A stretch of DNA of 32,109 nucleotides from Actinomycetes bacterium (GTDB taxonomy: Bacteria; Actinomycetota; Actinomycetes; Actinomycetales; Dermabacteraceae), in the NCBI GenBank assembly GCA_023389045.1, contig JAEWEZ010000142.1, positions 1 to 32,109 of the forward strand, written 5' to 3'. The translations under genes and the position numbers were made by a program. Below the pieces are notes generated by a model. It worked only from the letters and a program-made list of their open reading frames with translations, was not told where the DNA came from and searched no databases. Below are positions 1 to 10,722 of this stretch, piece by piece; position 1 is the stretch's first letter, and each line of letters starts with the position of its first letter.

Positions 1-32
1 GGCTGAGCCCACTCCAGCCCATCAGCCCCCAG

Positions 33-75
33 ATAAAACAGCGGCGCCCCTCCTACATCAGGAGGGGCGCCGCTG
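33..75 (-). terminator. Intrinsic terminator of secA
   Basis: A perfect 16-bp inverted repeat (39-54 with 60-75) with a 5-nt loop lies 27 bases past the secA stop. Read on the minus strand, the stem is followed directly by TTTTATCT, so it has both the GC-rich stem and the U-tract of a textbook Rho-independent terminator. The remaining bases to the left edge (1-32) hold nothing I can recognise. Confidence 0.9.
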
Positions 76-102
76 CTGTGTCAGGGCATCGCCGCGAGCA
101 GC

Positions 103-3063
<2,961 letters not shown>

Positions 3064-3079
3064 TCGTTCTCTCCATCCG

Positions 3080-3158
3080 CCGGGGCGGAGCGCCCTCCCC
3101 GGTTATCGTTCCCGCCCTGGGGCGGGTCTCTTCGGTCCGACGGGCCTGGATGGGCCCG
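3080..3158 (-). promoter_or_regulatory. Structured leader upstream of secA
   Basis: The 319-base gap between hpf and secA (3064-3382) holds no convincing gene. Next to secA it carries three consecutive inverted repeats: 3080-3085 with 3097-3102, 3111-3116 with 3121-3126 (CCCGCC/GGCGGG), and 3141-3146 with 3153-3158 (CGGGCC/GGCCCG). A further repeat is GCCCC/GGGGC at 3235-3251. A minus-strand TACGAT (3240-3245) could be a -10 element, but no good -35 is visible. A role in controlling secA expression is inference. Confidence 0.35.
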
Positions 3159-3295
3159 ACTATTCCTTCGGGTCTGCTGGGCTTAGCTCGTGCACGGGCG
3201 TGCCGCGCCGGAGGGCGCGTGAGGTAAGCCCGATGCCCCATCGTACGGGGCGCGGCGCATAGGTGCCGACATCATCCACAGTTGGGAGCGCCGGA

Positions 3296-3340
3296 ACATG
3301 GATCGGCACCGACGCTCACAGCGCCGGTGCCGATCCATGT
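3296..3340 (-). terminator. Hairpin terminator after hpf
   Basis: A perfect 16-bp inverted repeat (3296-3311 with 3325-3340) encloses a 13-nt loop that can itself add three pairs. It lies about 40 bases downstream of the hpf stop. There is no T-run after it on the minus strand (TTCCGGCG), so it would be a tract-less actinobacterial hairpin terminator or an RNA 3'-end stabiliser. The symmetrical stem could work from either side, but no gene enters from the other side. Confidence 0.65.
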
Positions 3341-3382
3341 CGCGTATGCGACCGGCTGCAGGACGGGGCCTGCGGTGAGGGA

Positions 3383-4027
3383 TCAGCCCTCGGATGCCTT
3401 CTCGTCCTCGAGCTCAATCACGCCGTAGTGCCAGCCCTTGCGGCGGTAGACCACCTTGGGGTTACCGGATTCCGCGTCGATGAACATGAAGAAGTCATGG
3501 CCCACCAGTTCCATCTGGTAGAGCGCATCGTCCACCGTCATCGGGGTGGCGGGGTGCTTCTTCTCGCGGATCACGACGGGGCTGACCGCTTCTTCGGCCT
3601 CGTCCTCGGGCACGTCCACCTGCTCAGGGGCCGGATCCTGCAGCGGTGCAGGCATCTCGGCATCCGCGGTCATGTGCCGCAGCGACGCGCCGGAGACCTG
3701 GTGGGCACGGTCGCGTCCACGGTGGCGGTCCTTGCGGCGGTCCCGTGCGCGGCGCAGACGCTCCAGCAGACGCTCCTGGGCGAGATCCAGGGCGGCATAG
3801 AGGTCATCGGCTCGGGCCTCGGAGCGGATCACATTGCCGTTGTCGTGCACGGTGAGCTCAACGCGATCAGCCTGTTCGGCGCGGCGCGGGTTCTTCTCCT
3901 GCGAGATCTCGACGTCAACGGCGAGAGCGGCGGGAGCGAACTGGGTGATCTTCTCGAGCTTTTCCTCGAGGTGGCGGCGGAAACGATCCGGAACGTCCAT
4001 GTGGCGTCCGACGACGTTGATCTCCAT
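3383..4027 (-). CDS. hpf: Long-form ribosome hibernation promoting factor
   Basis: This 214-residue protein is a long HPF (YfiA/S30AE family), which binds the decoding centre of idle ribosomes and joins two 70S particles into 100S dimers. The N-terminal S30AE fold spans about residues 1-100 (MEINVVGRHMDVP; VDVEISQEKNP; LTVHDNG). A charged Arg-rich and acidic linker follows, then the C-terminal dimerisation domain (about 158-205, TVDDALYQMELVGHDFFMF). An ideal ribosome site, AGGAGG, lies at 4033-4038, five bases from the ATG. It stands between comF and secA, as in many actinobacteria. The 194-base gap upstream (4028-4221) holds its probable promoter region, a small ACTCG/CGAGT hairpin (4113-4131) and no other gene. 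Confidence 0.95.
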   Translation of the reverse strand: MEINVVGRHMDVPDRFRRHLEEKLEKITQFAPAALAVDVEISQEKNPRRAEQADRVELTVHDNGNVIRSEARADDLYAALDLAQERLLERLRRARDRRKDRHRGRDRAHQVSGASLRHMTADAEMPAPLQDPAPEQVDVPEDEAEEAVSPVVIREKKHPATPMTVDDALYQMELVGHDFFMFIDAESGNPKVVYRRKGWHYGVIELEDEKASEG

Positions 4028-4032
4028 GAGGT

Positions 4033-4038
4033 CCTCCT
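4033..4038 (-). promoter_or_regulatory. Ribosome binding site of hpf
   Basis: AGGAGG on the minus strand, five bases before the hpf ATG. It is the most consensus-like Shine-Dalgarno in the window and fixes the hpf start. Confidence 0.8.
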
Positions 4039-4221
4039 GTTAACGGAATGCGGTCGCTCAGAGCCCGACCGCGCTGGCTCGCTGGCTGGGGCGACACCTC
4101 CTCCTCAAGGTGACTCGCTTCTTCGTCGAGTGGCTTCATCCTGCCATGTTTTCGTCGTCTCGACGCGGACTCTTGGCCACCTTTCTGCGCCGTTTTTGTG
4201 TCACAGAGCGATGGGTCCGGA

Positions 4222-4986
4222 TCAGGGTCCGGGGGACGGGATGCGGGCTGCGGCGATGACCACGGCACCGAGCACCTGATGCCCAGCGGAGGTGAGCGCC
4301 TCATGCATGGCGCGCAGGGTGGAGCCGGTGGTCACGACGTCATCGACGATGACTACTCCCGAGGATCTTTCCCACTCGGTGTCCTGCGCCCGGGCTCGGG
4401 CAATGCCCGGTCTCGGGCGCAGATGAATGCGCCGCTCCCGTCGATCACGCGCATCGCGTCCTTCCTGTCCGGTGGCGACCACAGCCCTCGCCGGCATCAC
4501 GGTGCCGACTCCCTGGGCCGCGAGAACACGCGCCAGTTCAAGGGTGTGGTCCTCACCCCGGCGCAGGCGCGCGGCCAGGCGTGAGGGCACGGCAGCCAGC
4601 TGCACACCCCTCGGCCCGAGGGCGGAAACGGCGGGGGCAATCCCCTCCCCCAATGGGCGCGTCAGATGCGCGGCTCCCCCGTTTTTCCAGGCGAGGACGA
4701 GGTTCTTGAGGGGACCTTGATAGGGGCCGAGGGCGAGCACCGGTAGGAGTGATCGGTAGTCAGCGCCAGCGGGCAGGCCATGCTCGGGCAGCAGCCGCGC
4801 CGCCCACAGCATCTGCAGGGCAGTGCAGGCACCATCCACGCGCACCGGGGTGGCACGCAAAAGACGGCGGCACTGCGGACAGAGCCATGCCCCGTCGGCC
4901 CCACAGGGACACTCCCGAGGTGCCACCAAAGAGCACAGTTCCGCGGCCCCCTCCCGCAGGAGGGCCGGGATCGATCGCTTCGTCAT
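4222..4986 (-). CDS. comF: ComF family phosphoribosyltransferase-like protein
   Basis: This is a 254-residue ComF/GntX-type protein with a phosphoribosyltransferase fold; family members are linked to DNA uptake and recombination, but their role in actinobacteria is not established. An N-terminal zinc finger is suggested by Cys26, Cys28, Cys36 and Cys39 (CPC...CPQC). The PRPP-binding loop is clear at 211-223 (VVIVDDVVTTGST). I chose the ATG at 4984-4986 because the protein from there begins like other ComF proteins and has GGAG upstream. An in-frame extension to 5244 would add 86 residues of unlikely sequence and overlap lpqB. It follows lpqB after a 130-base gap. Confidence 0.88.
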   Translation of the reverse strand: MTKRSIPALLREGAAELCSLVAPRECPCGADGAWLCPQCRRLLRATPVRVDGACTALQMLWAARLLPEHGLPAGADYRSLLPVLALGPYQGPLKNLVLAWKNGGAAHLTRPLGEGIAPAVSALGPRGVQLAAVPSRLAARLRRGEDHTLELARVLAAQGVGTVMPARAVVATGQEGRDARDRRERRIHLRPRPGIARARAQDTEWERSSGVVIVDDVVTTGSTLRAMHEALTSAGHQVLGAVVIAAARIPSPGP

Positions 4987-5116
4987 GTGCTCCAGCCCAG
5001 CACGGTGAGGGCCGACGGCGCTGGCAGCGAAGGGGTTGTGGGGAGAACCGTGCGTGGGGAGGAATCGCCGACTGCGCCCAGACGGCACGTGGGTCCCACA
5101 ACCGCAGCAGAAGACC

Positions 5117-6844
5117 TCAGTAGAACGCCGGGTCCTTCGCCGGCAGATCAACCACCCGCCAGGCATCGCCCTCACTGCGCAGAAGCTCCCCGCTGGTAGT
5201 CGTCGCCCACATGGAGTTATCCACCGCGGTGCCGGTGATCGCATCGGTTCCCGGTTTCAAGGCCGGGAGTGCATCGCGTGTCGAGGAGAAGTCGATAATC
5301 CGGGCTCGACGCTCCGAGGTGGAGGGATCGGTTCCCAGGATCAGCGCCGCCATCTCCTCGTACCAACTCACCTGGATCACCTCGTCAAGAACGGTCCGCA
5401 CCGACAGCGGTTCGGAGAGTTCCAGCGGTGTGCCGTCGTCATCGCGACGCACGGTGCACAGGTCCAGCCGCGTGCGGCTCGCATCCCGTGAGAGCACGAA
5501 CATGCGGGTGTCATCCGTGGAAATCTGCAGGGACAGCACCTCGCGCCCGCTCAGCCAGGCACCCTCCACCGCCACGTCGGCACCCGGCCCCTTCCCGGCC
5601 AGGGCGAGCATGACCCCGGAGCTAGCGCGGGTGGAGGCCCAGATGTACCCACATCCATCCGCGCAGGGTGGGGCAAAAGCACCGCCCGTTGCTGCCTCTC
5701 GAAGAGGGATGGAACCGTCGGTGGAGGCAAGGAGCACGCTGGTGAAGTCCTCGGTGAGCGCCGCAGCAAGCACGCCGGCTCGGTCAATCGTCGGGTGACG
5801 CACCGGGGTCCGCGCGAGATCCGGGACAAGCTGCTGAGGCCGCCCGCCTGCGGCAGGTTCCCCCAGAGAAATAATCCCGGCGGGTCCAGCCCCCATCGGC
5901 CGGTGCCGGGGAACGGGACGTGACAGCGCCACCTGGTGGGCCGGGGTGCGGTCCTCCCCCGCCCAGACCAGTGCCACATCCGGCAGGGAACGCAGGGACC
6001 GCAGCGAGTTCTCCAACTGGGCAAGAGCAAGTGCACGTTGGGTGGCTGGGAGGTCACCGATGACCGCGGGAACCACCACCTGGGTGCGTCCATCGGCGGA
6101 ACTGGTGATCGTTGCATCGGAGACCCCGGAAGTGCGCGGGACAGCGGTTTTCACCGCGCCTTCCAGCACCCCCGTCGGACCGGCTGCAAGTCCTTCGAGA
6201 ACCGAGGCGACGCCGCGCTGCACCGGATACCAGCGTGGATCGGGCACGAGGAAGCGGCGGCGGGCATCGAGGAAGTACAGACGGGCCGCATCGAAAAGCG
6301 TTTCAAAAGCAGCTTCCGAGAGGAAGATGCCGTCGGGGGCTGCCGTAATCCGCCACTGTTCGCGCACTTTCATCAGACGGAACGTGACGCTGCGCGGGGT
6401 CGGGCCGGCAAGCAGGGTGCGCAGCCCCCGGTCATCCACCGTGGCCAGGGCATGCACGGTGAGGTTCACGGTGCTTTCCTGCTGCGTGTCGATGGCCAGT
6501 TCATGCGATCCGGCATAGACGATCACGGAAGCCCGCGGGGCCCAGGTCTCCCGGTAGTCCGGGGCCAGGTATTCACGGGCCACCGCGAAGTTGTCCTCCG
6601 ATCCCACGCCGGCCTGGACGAAGCCGGCTACGACCTCTGCGGGAGTAGCGCCGGGACGGGGTGGCTGTGCTTGCACGTAGGGGGCTCCGGGCAGGCCCGC
6701 ATCGCCCAGGCGCTGCACGGCAATCGGGGAATGGCTCGGGATACGCGCGCAGGCGCTGCCGGCGAGCACAGCGCCGGTGGCGGCAGCCTGCAGCAGGGCG
6801 CGGCGCCGCACCGGGCTGCGGTGAGGATCGGGGGTGGGGTTCAT
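5117..6844 (-). CDS. lpqB: LpqB family lipoprotein, MtrB accessory protein
   Basis: LpqB is the extracytoplasmic lipoprotein encoded next to mtrAB in actinobacteria, where it modulates the MtrB sensor. The 575-residue product starts with a twin-arginine-like signal (VRRRALLQ, 12-19) and a hydrophobic stretch ending LAGSAC with Cys32. The middle carries a GerMN-type region (about 150-300, including VQRGVASVLEGLAAGPTG), and the C-terminal half (about 330-575) fits the LpqB beta-propeller. Its start overlaps the mtrB stop by four bases (ATGA), implying translational coupling. The lipobox is unusual: two residues, Ser and Ala, sit between LAG and the presumed lipidated Cys. Confidence 0.93.
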   Translation of the reverse strand: MNPTPDPHRSPVRRRALLQAAATGAVLAGSACARIPSHSPIAVQRLGDAGLPGAPYVQAQPPRPGATPAEVVAGFVQAGVGSEDNFAVAREYLAPDYRETWAPRASVIVYAGSHELAIDTQQESTVNLTVHALATVDDRGLRTLLAGPTPRSVTFRLMKVREQWRITAAPDGIFLSEAAFETLFDAARLYFLDARRRFLVPDPRWYPVQRGVASVLEGLAAGPTGVLEGAVKTAVPRTSGVSDATITSSADGRTQVVVPAVIGDLPATQRALALAQLENSLRSLRSLPDVALVWAGEDRTPAHQVALSRPVPRHRPMGAGPAGIISLGEPAAGGRPQQLVPDLARTPVRHPTIDRAGVLAAALTEDFTSVLLASTDGSIPLREAATGGAFAPPCADGCGYIWASTRASSGVMLALAGKGPGADVAVEGAWLSGREVLSLQISTDDTRMFVLSRDASRTRLDLCTVRRDDDGTPLELSEPLSVRTVLDEVIQVSWYEEMAALILGTDPSTSERRARIIDFSSTRDALPALKPGTDAITGTAVDNSMWATTTSGELLRSEGDAWRVVDLPAKDPAFY

Positions 6845-8571
6845 CGTTCCTCCTCCGCTGCCGAGGACGGGCTTGCTCCCAGCGGGCCGGTCGAAAAATC
6901 CGGCAGAACCCCGGGACCGATCGGGATTTCCCCGGTCACGGTGCTCTCGTGGAGGCGGCCGGCGAGCGCCAGGTCGAAGGGGCGCTGCAGGGGAAGCGGG
7001 GAGCGTCCGATGGAGCCGCCGGGGCGGCGCGGAAGGGTCAGACGGAAGACGGCGCCCTGCCCCACCTGTCCCCAGGCCTGCAGCCAGCCACCGTGCAGGT
7101 GGGCGTCTTCCACCGAGATCGACAGGCCCAGCCCGGTGCCGCCGAGGGTGCGTGCACGGGAAGGGTCGGCGCGCCAGAAACGGTCAAAGACGCGGGCGGC
7201 ATCCTCCGGGGAGATGCCACTGCCGAAGTCCTGTACCACCACGGCCACGACGGATTCATGCGCTGCGGTCTGCACCAGAATCGGGTGCCCGCTGCCGTGC
7301 TCGATCGCATTGGTGAGCAGGTTGCGGATGATCCGGTCGATCCGTCGGGCATCCACCACCGCATCCATATCCCCGCCGGCCAGACGCAGCTCCAGCCGGC
7401 AACCGCGGTCCTCCGCGAGCGGCTCCACCAGTTCGACCGCGTGACGCACCAGGTCATCGAGGTTTTCCCGACGGGCATCAAGCACTGCCGCGCCGGCATC
7501 GAAACGGGAGATTTCCAGCAGGTCCGCAAGCAGCGTGTCGAAGCGTTCCACCTGGGTGCTGAGCAGTTCGACGGTGCGGGCCAGGTCGGTGTCGAAGCTG
7601 CCGCGGTGCCCGTCCAGAACGCTCGAGGCCATACGAATCGTGGTCAGCGGAGTTCGTAGTTCATGGGAGACATCGGAGACAAAACGCTGCTGCACCCGAG
7701 ACAGCTCGGTGAGGTCTTCAATCTTCTGCCCGAGAGTGTCCGCCATGTGGTTGAAGGACACGCCCACCCGCGCGAGTTCATCAGCGCCCGATACCTCCAC
7801 TCGCGCGGTCAGATCGCCGGCGCTAATCCGTTCGGCCGCTACGGCAGCACGTTGCAGGGGCGCGATCACGATGCGCGCAATCACCACGGAGATCCCGACC
7901 AGCATCGTCATCAGCACAAGGCCACCGGCGAGCATGACGCGCTGGACGAAGGAGAGGGTGTCCTGCTCCTCCTGGAGTGAGTAGACGAGGAACAGATCGT
8001 AGGTTCCGCGCCCGGGGGCGCTTACCCGGGAGCCGACGAGGATCGCGGGATGCTCACGGCCCTGCGAGTCCAGGTACGGCACCGAGGCCCATACGAGAGC
8101 ATCCGGTTCGGCGGCCATCTTTGTGCGGAACTCGCTGCTCGCCGTGTCAAAAAGGCGCCGATCCGAGGCGGCGGGAAAGACTCCGGCCGCCGAGTCCACC
8201 GGAACGAGCGCCACCTCGCGGCCGGAGGTGGATTCGGCCCCGCCCACGGATTGCACGAATGCCGTCACGGCATCCTGCTGCTGGGTGGTGGTGGCGGTGC
8301 CGAGCTGCCGCAGAGTGTCGGTGAGATCGCTGCGGACTTCAGCGGATTCCTCCAGGATCCGGTCGCGCCGCTGCTCATAGAGGCCATCGGCGATGACGGA
8401 GGAGAGGTACGCCCCCACCGTGGCAACGGCGAGCGCGGAGAGCACGATGGTCACCACGACGACGCGGGCGGCAAGCGGCCACTGGCGTGGATCCCACAGC
8501 CGACGCGCCGAGCCCATGCGGGAGCGGGGCTTTTTCTCGCGCGGCGGCGTCGCGGGGGAAGCGGCGCTCAT
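6841..8571 (-). CDS. mtrB: MtrB sensor histidine kinase
   Basis: MtrB is the membrane sensor kinase of the MtrAB system, which controls cell-wall metabolism, division and osmotic responses in actinobacteria. The 576-residue protein has a transmembrane helix at about 33-58, an extracytoplasmic sensor to about 208, a second helix at about 211-236, a HAMP linker, the HisKA box with phospho-acceptor His303 (SHELRTPL), the N box (Asn421, LLTNAIEHG), DFGSG (448-452) and GGTGLGLS (477-484). All catalytic motifs are intact. It begins 36 bases after mtrA and ends inside the lpqB start. Confidence 0.97.
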   Translation of the reverse strand: MSAASPATPPREKKPRSRMGSARRLWDPRQWPLAARVVVVTIVLSALAVATVGAYLSSVIADGLYEQRRDRILEESAEVRSDLTDTLRQLGTATTTQQQDAVTAFVQSVGGAESTSGREVALVPVDSAAGVFPAASDRRLFDTASSEFRTKMAAEPDALVWASVPYLDSQGREHPAILVGSRVSAPGRGTYDLFLVYSLQEEQDTLSFVQRVMLAGGLVLMTMLVGISVVIARIVIAPLQRAAVAAERISAGDLTARVEVSGADELARVGVSFNHMADTLGQKIEDLTELSRVQQRFVSDVSHELRTPLTTIRMASSVLDGHRGSFDTDLARTVELLSTQVERFDTLLADLLEISRFDAGAAVLDARRENLDDLVRHAVELVEPLAEDRGCRLELRLAGGDMDAVVDARRIDRIIRNLLTNAIEHGSGHPILVQTAAHESVVAVVVQDFGSGISPEDAARVFDRFWRADPSRARTLGGTGLGLSISVEDAHLHGGWLQAWGQVGQGAVFRLTLPRRPGGSIGRSPLPLQRPFDLALAGRLHESTVTGEIPIGPGVLPDFSTGPLGASPSSAAEEER

Positions 8572-8607
8572 CGCTTTATGGGGGCCGGTCGTCTCATAGA
8601 GGCTGGA

Positions 8608-9294
8608 TCAGGAGCTGGATCCGGCACGGTAGCCCACTCCGCGCACCGTGACGACGATCCGCGGATTTTCCGGATCGTGTTCGATCTTGGAACGCAGACG
8701 CTGCACATGCACATTCACCAGGCGCGTATCAGCGCTGTGGCGGTAGCCCCACACGTCACGCAGCAGCACATCGCGGGTGAAAACCTGCCAGGGTTTGCGG
8801 GCCAGCTGGGTGAGAAGGTCGAACTCGAGCGGGGTCAGGGAGATCTGTTCATCACCGCGGCGCACCTCATGGCCGTCCACGTCGATCACGAGGTCCCCGA
8901 TGGTGAGCTGCTCGGTGGTGGCGCCTTCGCTGCGGCGCACGCGCGCCCGAATCCGGGCGACCAATTCGTCATTATCGAAGGGCTTGGTCAGGTAGTCATC
9001 GGCGCCGGCTTCGAGCCCCTCCACCACATCGGCGGTGTCGGAGCGGGCCGTCAGCATGATGATCGGGACGCCAGATTCTTTGCGCAGGCGGCGACACACT
9101 TCGATCCCGTCGATTCCCGGCAGCATGAGGTCCAGGAGCACAAGGTCGGGCCGCAGGCGGGTGAAGGCTTCCAGCGCCGAGGCCCCGTCTGAAGTGGTGA
9201 TTACGTCGAATCCCTTGGCACGCAAGACGATTCCGACCATCTCTGCGATCGGCTGATCATCATCGACCACGAGGATCCGTGAAGGCGTCGTCAT
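8608..9294 (-). CDS. mtrA: MtrA DNA-binding response regulator
   Basis: MtrA is the OmpR-family response regulator phosphorylated by MtrB. The 228-residue product has a receiver domain with the acidic pocket DDD (11-13), phospho-acceptor Asp55 (LVLLDLMLPG), Thr82 and Lys104 (LTKPF). A C-terminal winged-helix domain follows (SLTPLEFDLL through VRGVGYRAG). I start it at the ATG 9292-9294 because the conserved N-terminus (SRILVVDDD) follows at once. A longer in-frame start at 9378 would add 28 residues not expected for the family. No Shine-Dalgarno is visible; a CACAAT six bases upstream suggests a leaderless transcript. Confidence 0.97.
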   Translation of the reverse strand: MTTPSRILVVDDDQPIAEMVGIVLRAKGFDVITTSDGASALEAFTRLRPDLVLLDLMLPGIDGIEVCRRLRKESGVPIIMLTARSDTADVVEGLEAGADDYLTKPFDNDELVARIRARVRRSEGATTEQLTIGDLVIDVDGHEVRRGDEQISLTPLEFDLLTQLARKPWQVFTRDVLLRDVWGYRHSADTRLVNVHVQRLRSKIEHDPENPRIVVTVRGVGYRAGSSS

Positions 9295-9300
9295 GCGGTC

Positions 9301-9306
9301 ATTGTG
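9301..9306 (-). promoter_or_regulatory. Candidate leaderless -10 element of mtrA
   Basis: CACAAT on the minus strand, six bases before the mtrA ATG. A weak -35 candidate (TGGTCG) lies 17 bases further upstream. The gene has no Shine-Dalgarno, and transcription would start at or next to the start codon. Based on spacing only. Confidence 0.35.
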
Positions 9307-9478
9307 CCACCGGCCTCGGGCGGCGACCAGGAAGGACGGCCCGACGGCGTGCCGCCGGAGCGCGAGAATCCCGTGCATGGCTCCGCGAGGGCTGACCGTC
9401 CCCGTCCTGAGCTCCTCCCGCGCGGGGCCGAAGCTCCTTCCGCAGGGGTCCGGGTCGAACCTCAGATAGGAAGGTTGT

Positions 9479-9490
9479 CGACGATCGTCG
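9479..9490. promoter_or_regulatory. 12-bp palindrome in the mtrA divergent region
   Basis: CGACGATCGTCG is a perfect palindrome in the 294-base gap between mtrA and the divergent membrane gene. It lies about 25 bases upstream of a TAGATT hexamer (9516-9521) that could be the -10 element of the rightward operon. It could be an operator; no regulator can be named. The rest of the gap shows no gene. Confidence 0.3.
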
Positions 9491-9515
9491 GATCAGTCTG
9501 AACCCCACCGGTGCG

Positions 9516-9521
9516 TAGATT
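9516..9521 (+). promoter_or_regulatory. Possible -10 element of the membrane-protein/MoxR operon
   Basis: TAGATT fits the actinobacterial TANNNT -10 pattern and would give a 5' leader of roughly 60 bases before the ATG at 9589. No clear -35 is seen at the expected place. Confidence 0.3.
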
Positions 9522-9588
9522 CAGCCTCAAGGTCAGGAGTTCCGCCGTCGGGAACCGTCGACGGAACATCCGCGTAGAGAGGAGCATG

Positions 9589-10722
9589 ATGAGTAACGGA
9601 TGGGTCGCACCGGGATCACAGGTCCCCTCCTCCTCCACAGGCGACACCCAGGAAACCCCGATCGCTCCCGATCCGAGCCTCGAGGCGTCCACCGCCGGCC
9701 CGCAGCCCACCGCGGCGCCCGCGCGAGAACTACAGGTGCGCCGCCCGCTCTTCCCACTGCGCCCCCTGGGAATCGGCGAAATCCTCGGGGCCGCCCTTGG
9801 CATCTATCGGGCGCGCCCCCGGCAGGTTCTTGCCCTGGCGGCCGTCGTTTACGGCATCGCGTTTATCGTCCTCACCCTGCTTGCCGGCGTGTCGATGGTG
9901 CCGTCCTTTGGGCAGATGGCCGCGGAGATCGAGAACCCGATGGCCGGCTCCGCCGCCCCCACCGGGCTGGAGATCGTGACGGACCTGATCACCTCGGCCC
10001 TCACCTCGGGCATCATCGCCGTTGCCAGCGCCATCATTACAGTCGGGCTCACGACGATCAGCCTTCGCATTGCCGTCGGCGAGGATCCCACGCAGCAAGA
10101 GGTTCGTGCCACGATCCGCTCTCGGGCTTTCCCTGCGATCCTCACCAGCGTCATCACGGCGTTTCTCGCGGGACTGTGCCTGGCCATTCCGATTGCACTC
10201 AGCGTCCTTCCCCTCGTCTTCTCACTCGGGCCAGTCTGGCTGGGTGTCCTGAGCATCATCGGCGGAGTTGCCCTCGGCTTGATCCTTTCGCTCTACCTCG
10301 CCGTACGGTTCTCACTCGCTATCCCCGCCCTTACCATCGAGGGTCTCTCGACGCTGCAGGCCATCAAGCGATCCTTCTCCCTGACCCGCGGTCTCCGGGT
10401 CTTTCGGATTCTCGGCGAATACCTGCTCCTGGCACTGATCGCCTATATCGCCACCCAGATCCTCAGCGGGGGCTTCGTCATGATCGGGATGGTGCTCTAC
10501 ATCGGAGCGCTGCTGATCGGAGGATCCACCATGATCATGGTGGGCATGGGGATTCTCCTGATCGTGACCATGTTCGGCGGCTATGTGGCCACGGTGCTGA
10601 TCACCCCGTACATGTGCGCTGGACTGACCGCCGTGTACGCCGATACCCGTATGCGCCATGAGGCCTGGGATATTGAACTGATCCAGCGGGCCCGCGCCGC
10701 CCAGGGGCAGGCTGCGGCATGA
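9589..10722 (+). CDS. Polytopic membrane protein (DUF7847/GPDPase-membrane-domain-like)
   Basis: This 377-residue integral membrane protein has no assigned function. A 50-residue polar, Pro/Ser/Thr-rich N-terminus precedes the motif RPLGIGEILGAALGIYRARP (58-77). About six hydrophobic segments follow (near 79-103, 133-160, 183-213, 216-248, 272-320 and 320-345). The amphipathic TLQAIKRSFSLTRG (255-268) and the terminal ADTRMRHEAWDIEL (351-364) are typical of the membrane proteins that accompany DUF4129 genes in actinobacteria. I prefer the ATG at 9589 because AGAGGAG lies about five bases upstream; the ATG at 9586 is too close to it. It overlaps the next gene by four bases (ATGA) and heads the MoxR/DUF58 operon. 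Confidence 0.85.
   Translation: MSNGWVAPGSQVPSSSTGDTQETPIAPDPSLEASTAGPQPTAAPARELQVRRPLFPLRPLGIGEILGAALGIYRARPRQVLALAAVVYGIAFIVLTLLAGVSMVPSFGQMAAEIENPMAGSAAPTGLEIVTDLITSALTSGIIAVASAIITVGLTTISLRIAVGEDPTQQEVRATIRSRAFPAILTSVITAFLAGLCLAIPIALSVLPLVFSLGPVWLGVLSIIGGVALGLILSLYLAVRFSLAIPALTIEGLSTLQAIKRSFSLTRGLRVFRILGEYLLLALIAYIATQILSGGFVMIGMVLYIGALLIGGSTMIMVGMGILLIVTMFGGYVATVLITPYMCAGLTAVYADTRMRHEAWDIELIQRARAAQGQAAA

Noticed and set aside
3915..4304. 129-codon minus-strand frame covering the comF-hpf gap
   Set aside because: It overlaps the ends of both flanking genes in another frame and shows no family motif or ribosome site.
4987..5244. N-terminal extension of comF up to an ATG at 5244
   Set aside because: It would overlap the 3' end of lpqB, the added residues are unlike ComF, and the inner ATG has a ribosome site and the expected N-terminus.
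9295..9378. 28-residue N-terminal extension of mtrA
   Set aside because: Response regulators of this family begin immediately before the first receiver strand, and the added sequence has no family character.
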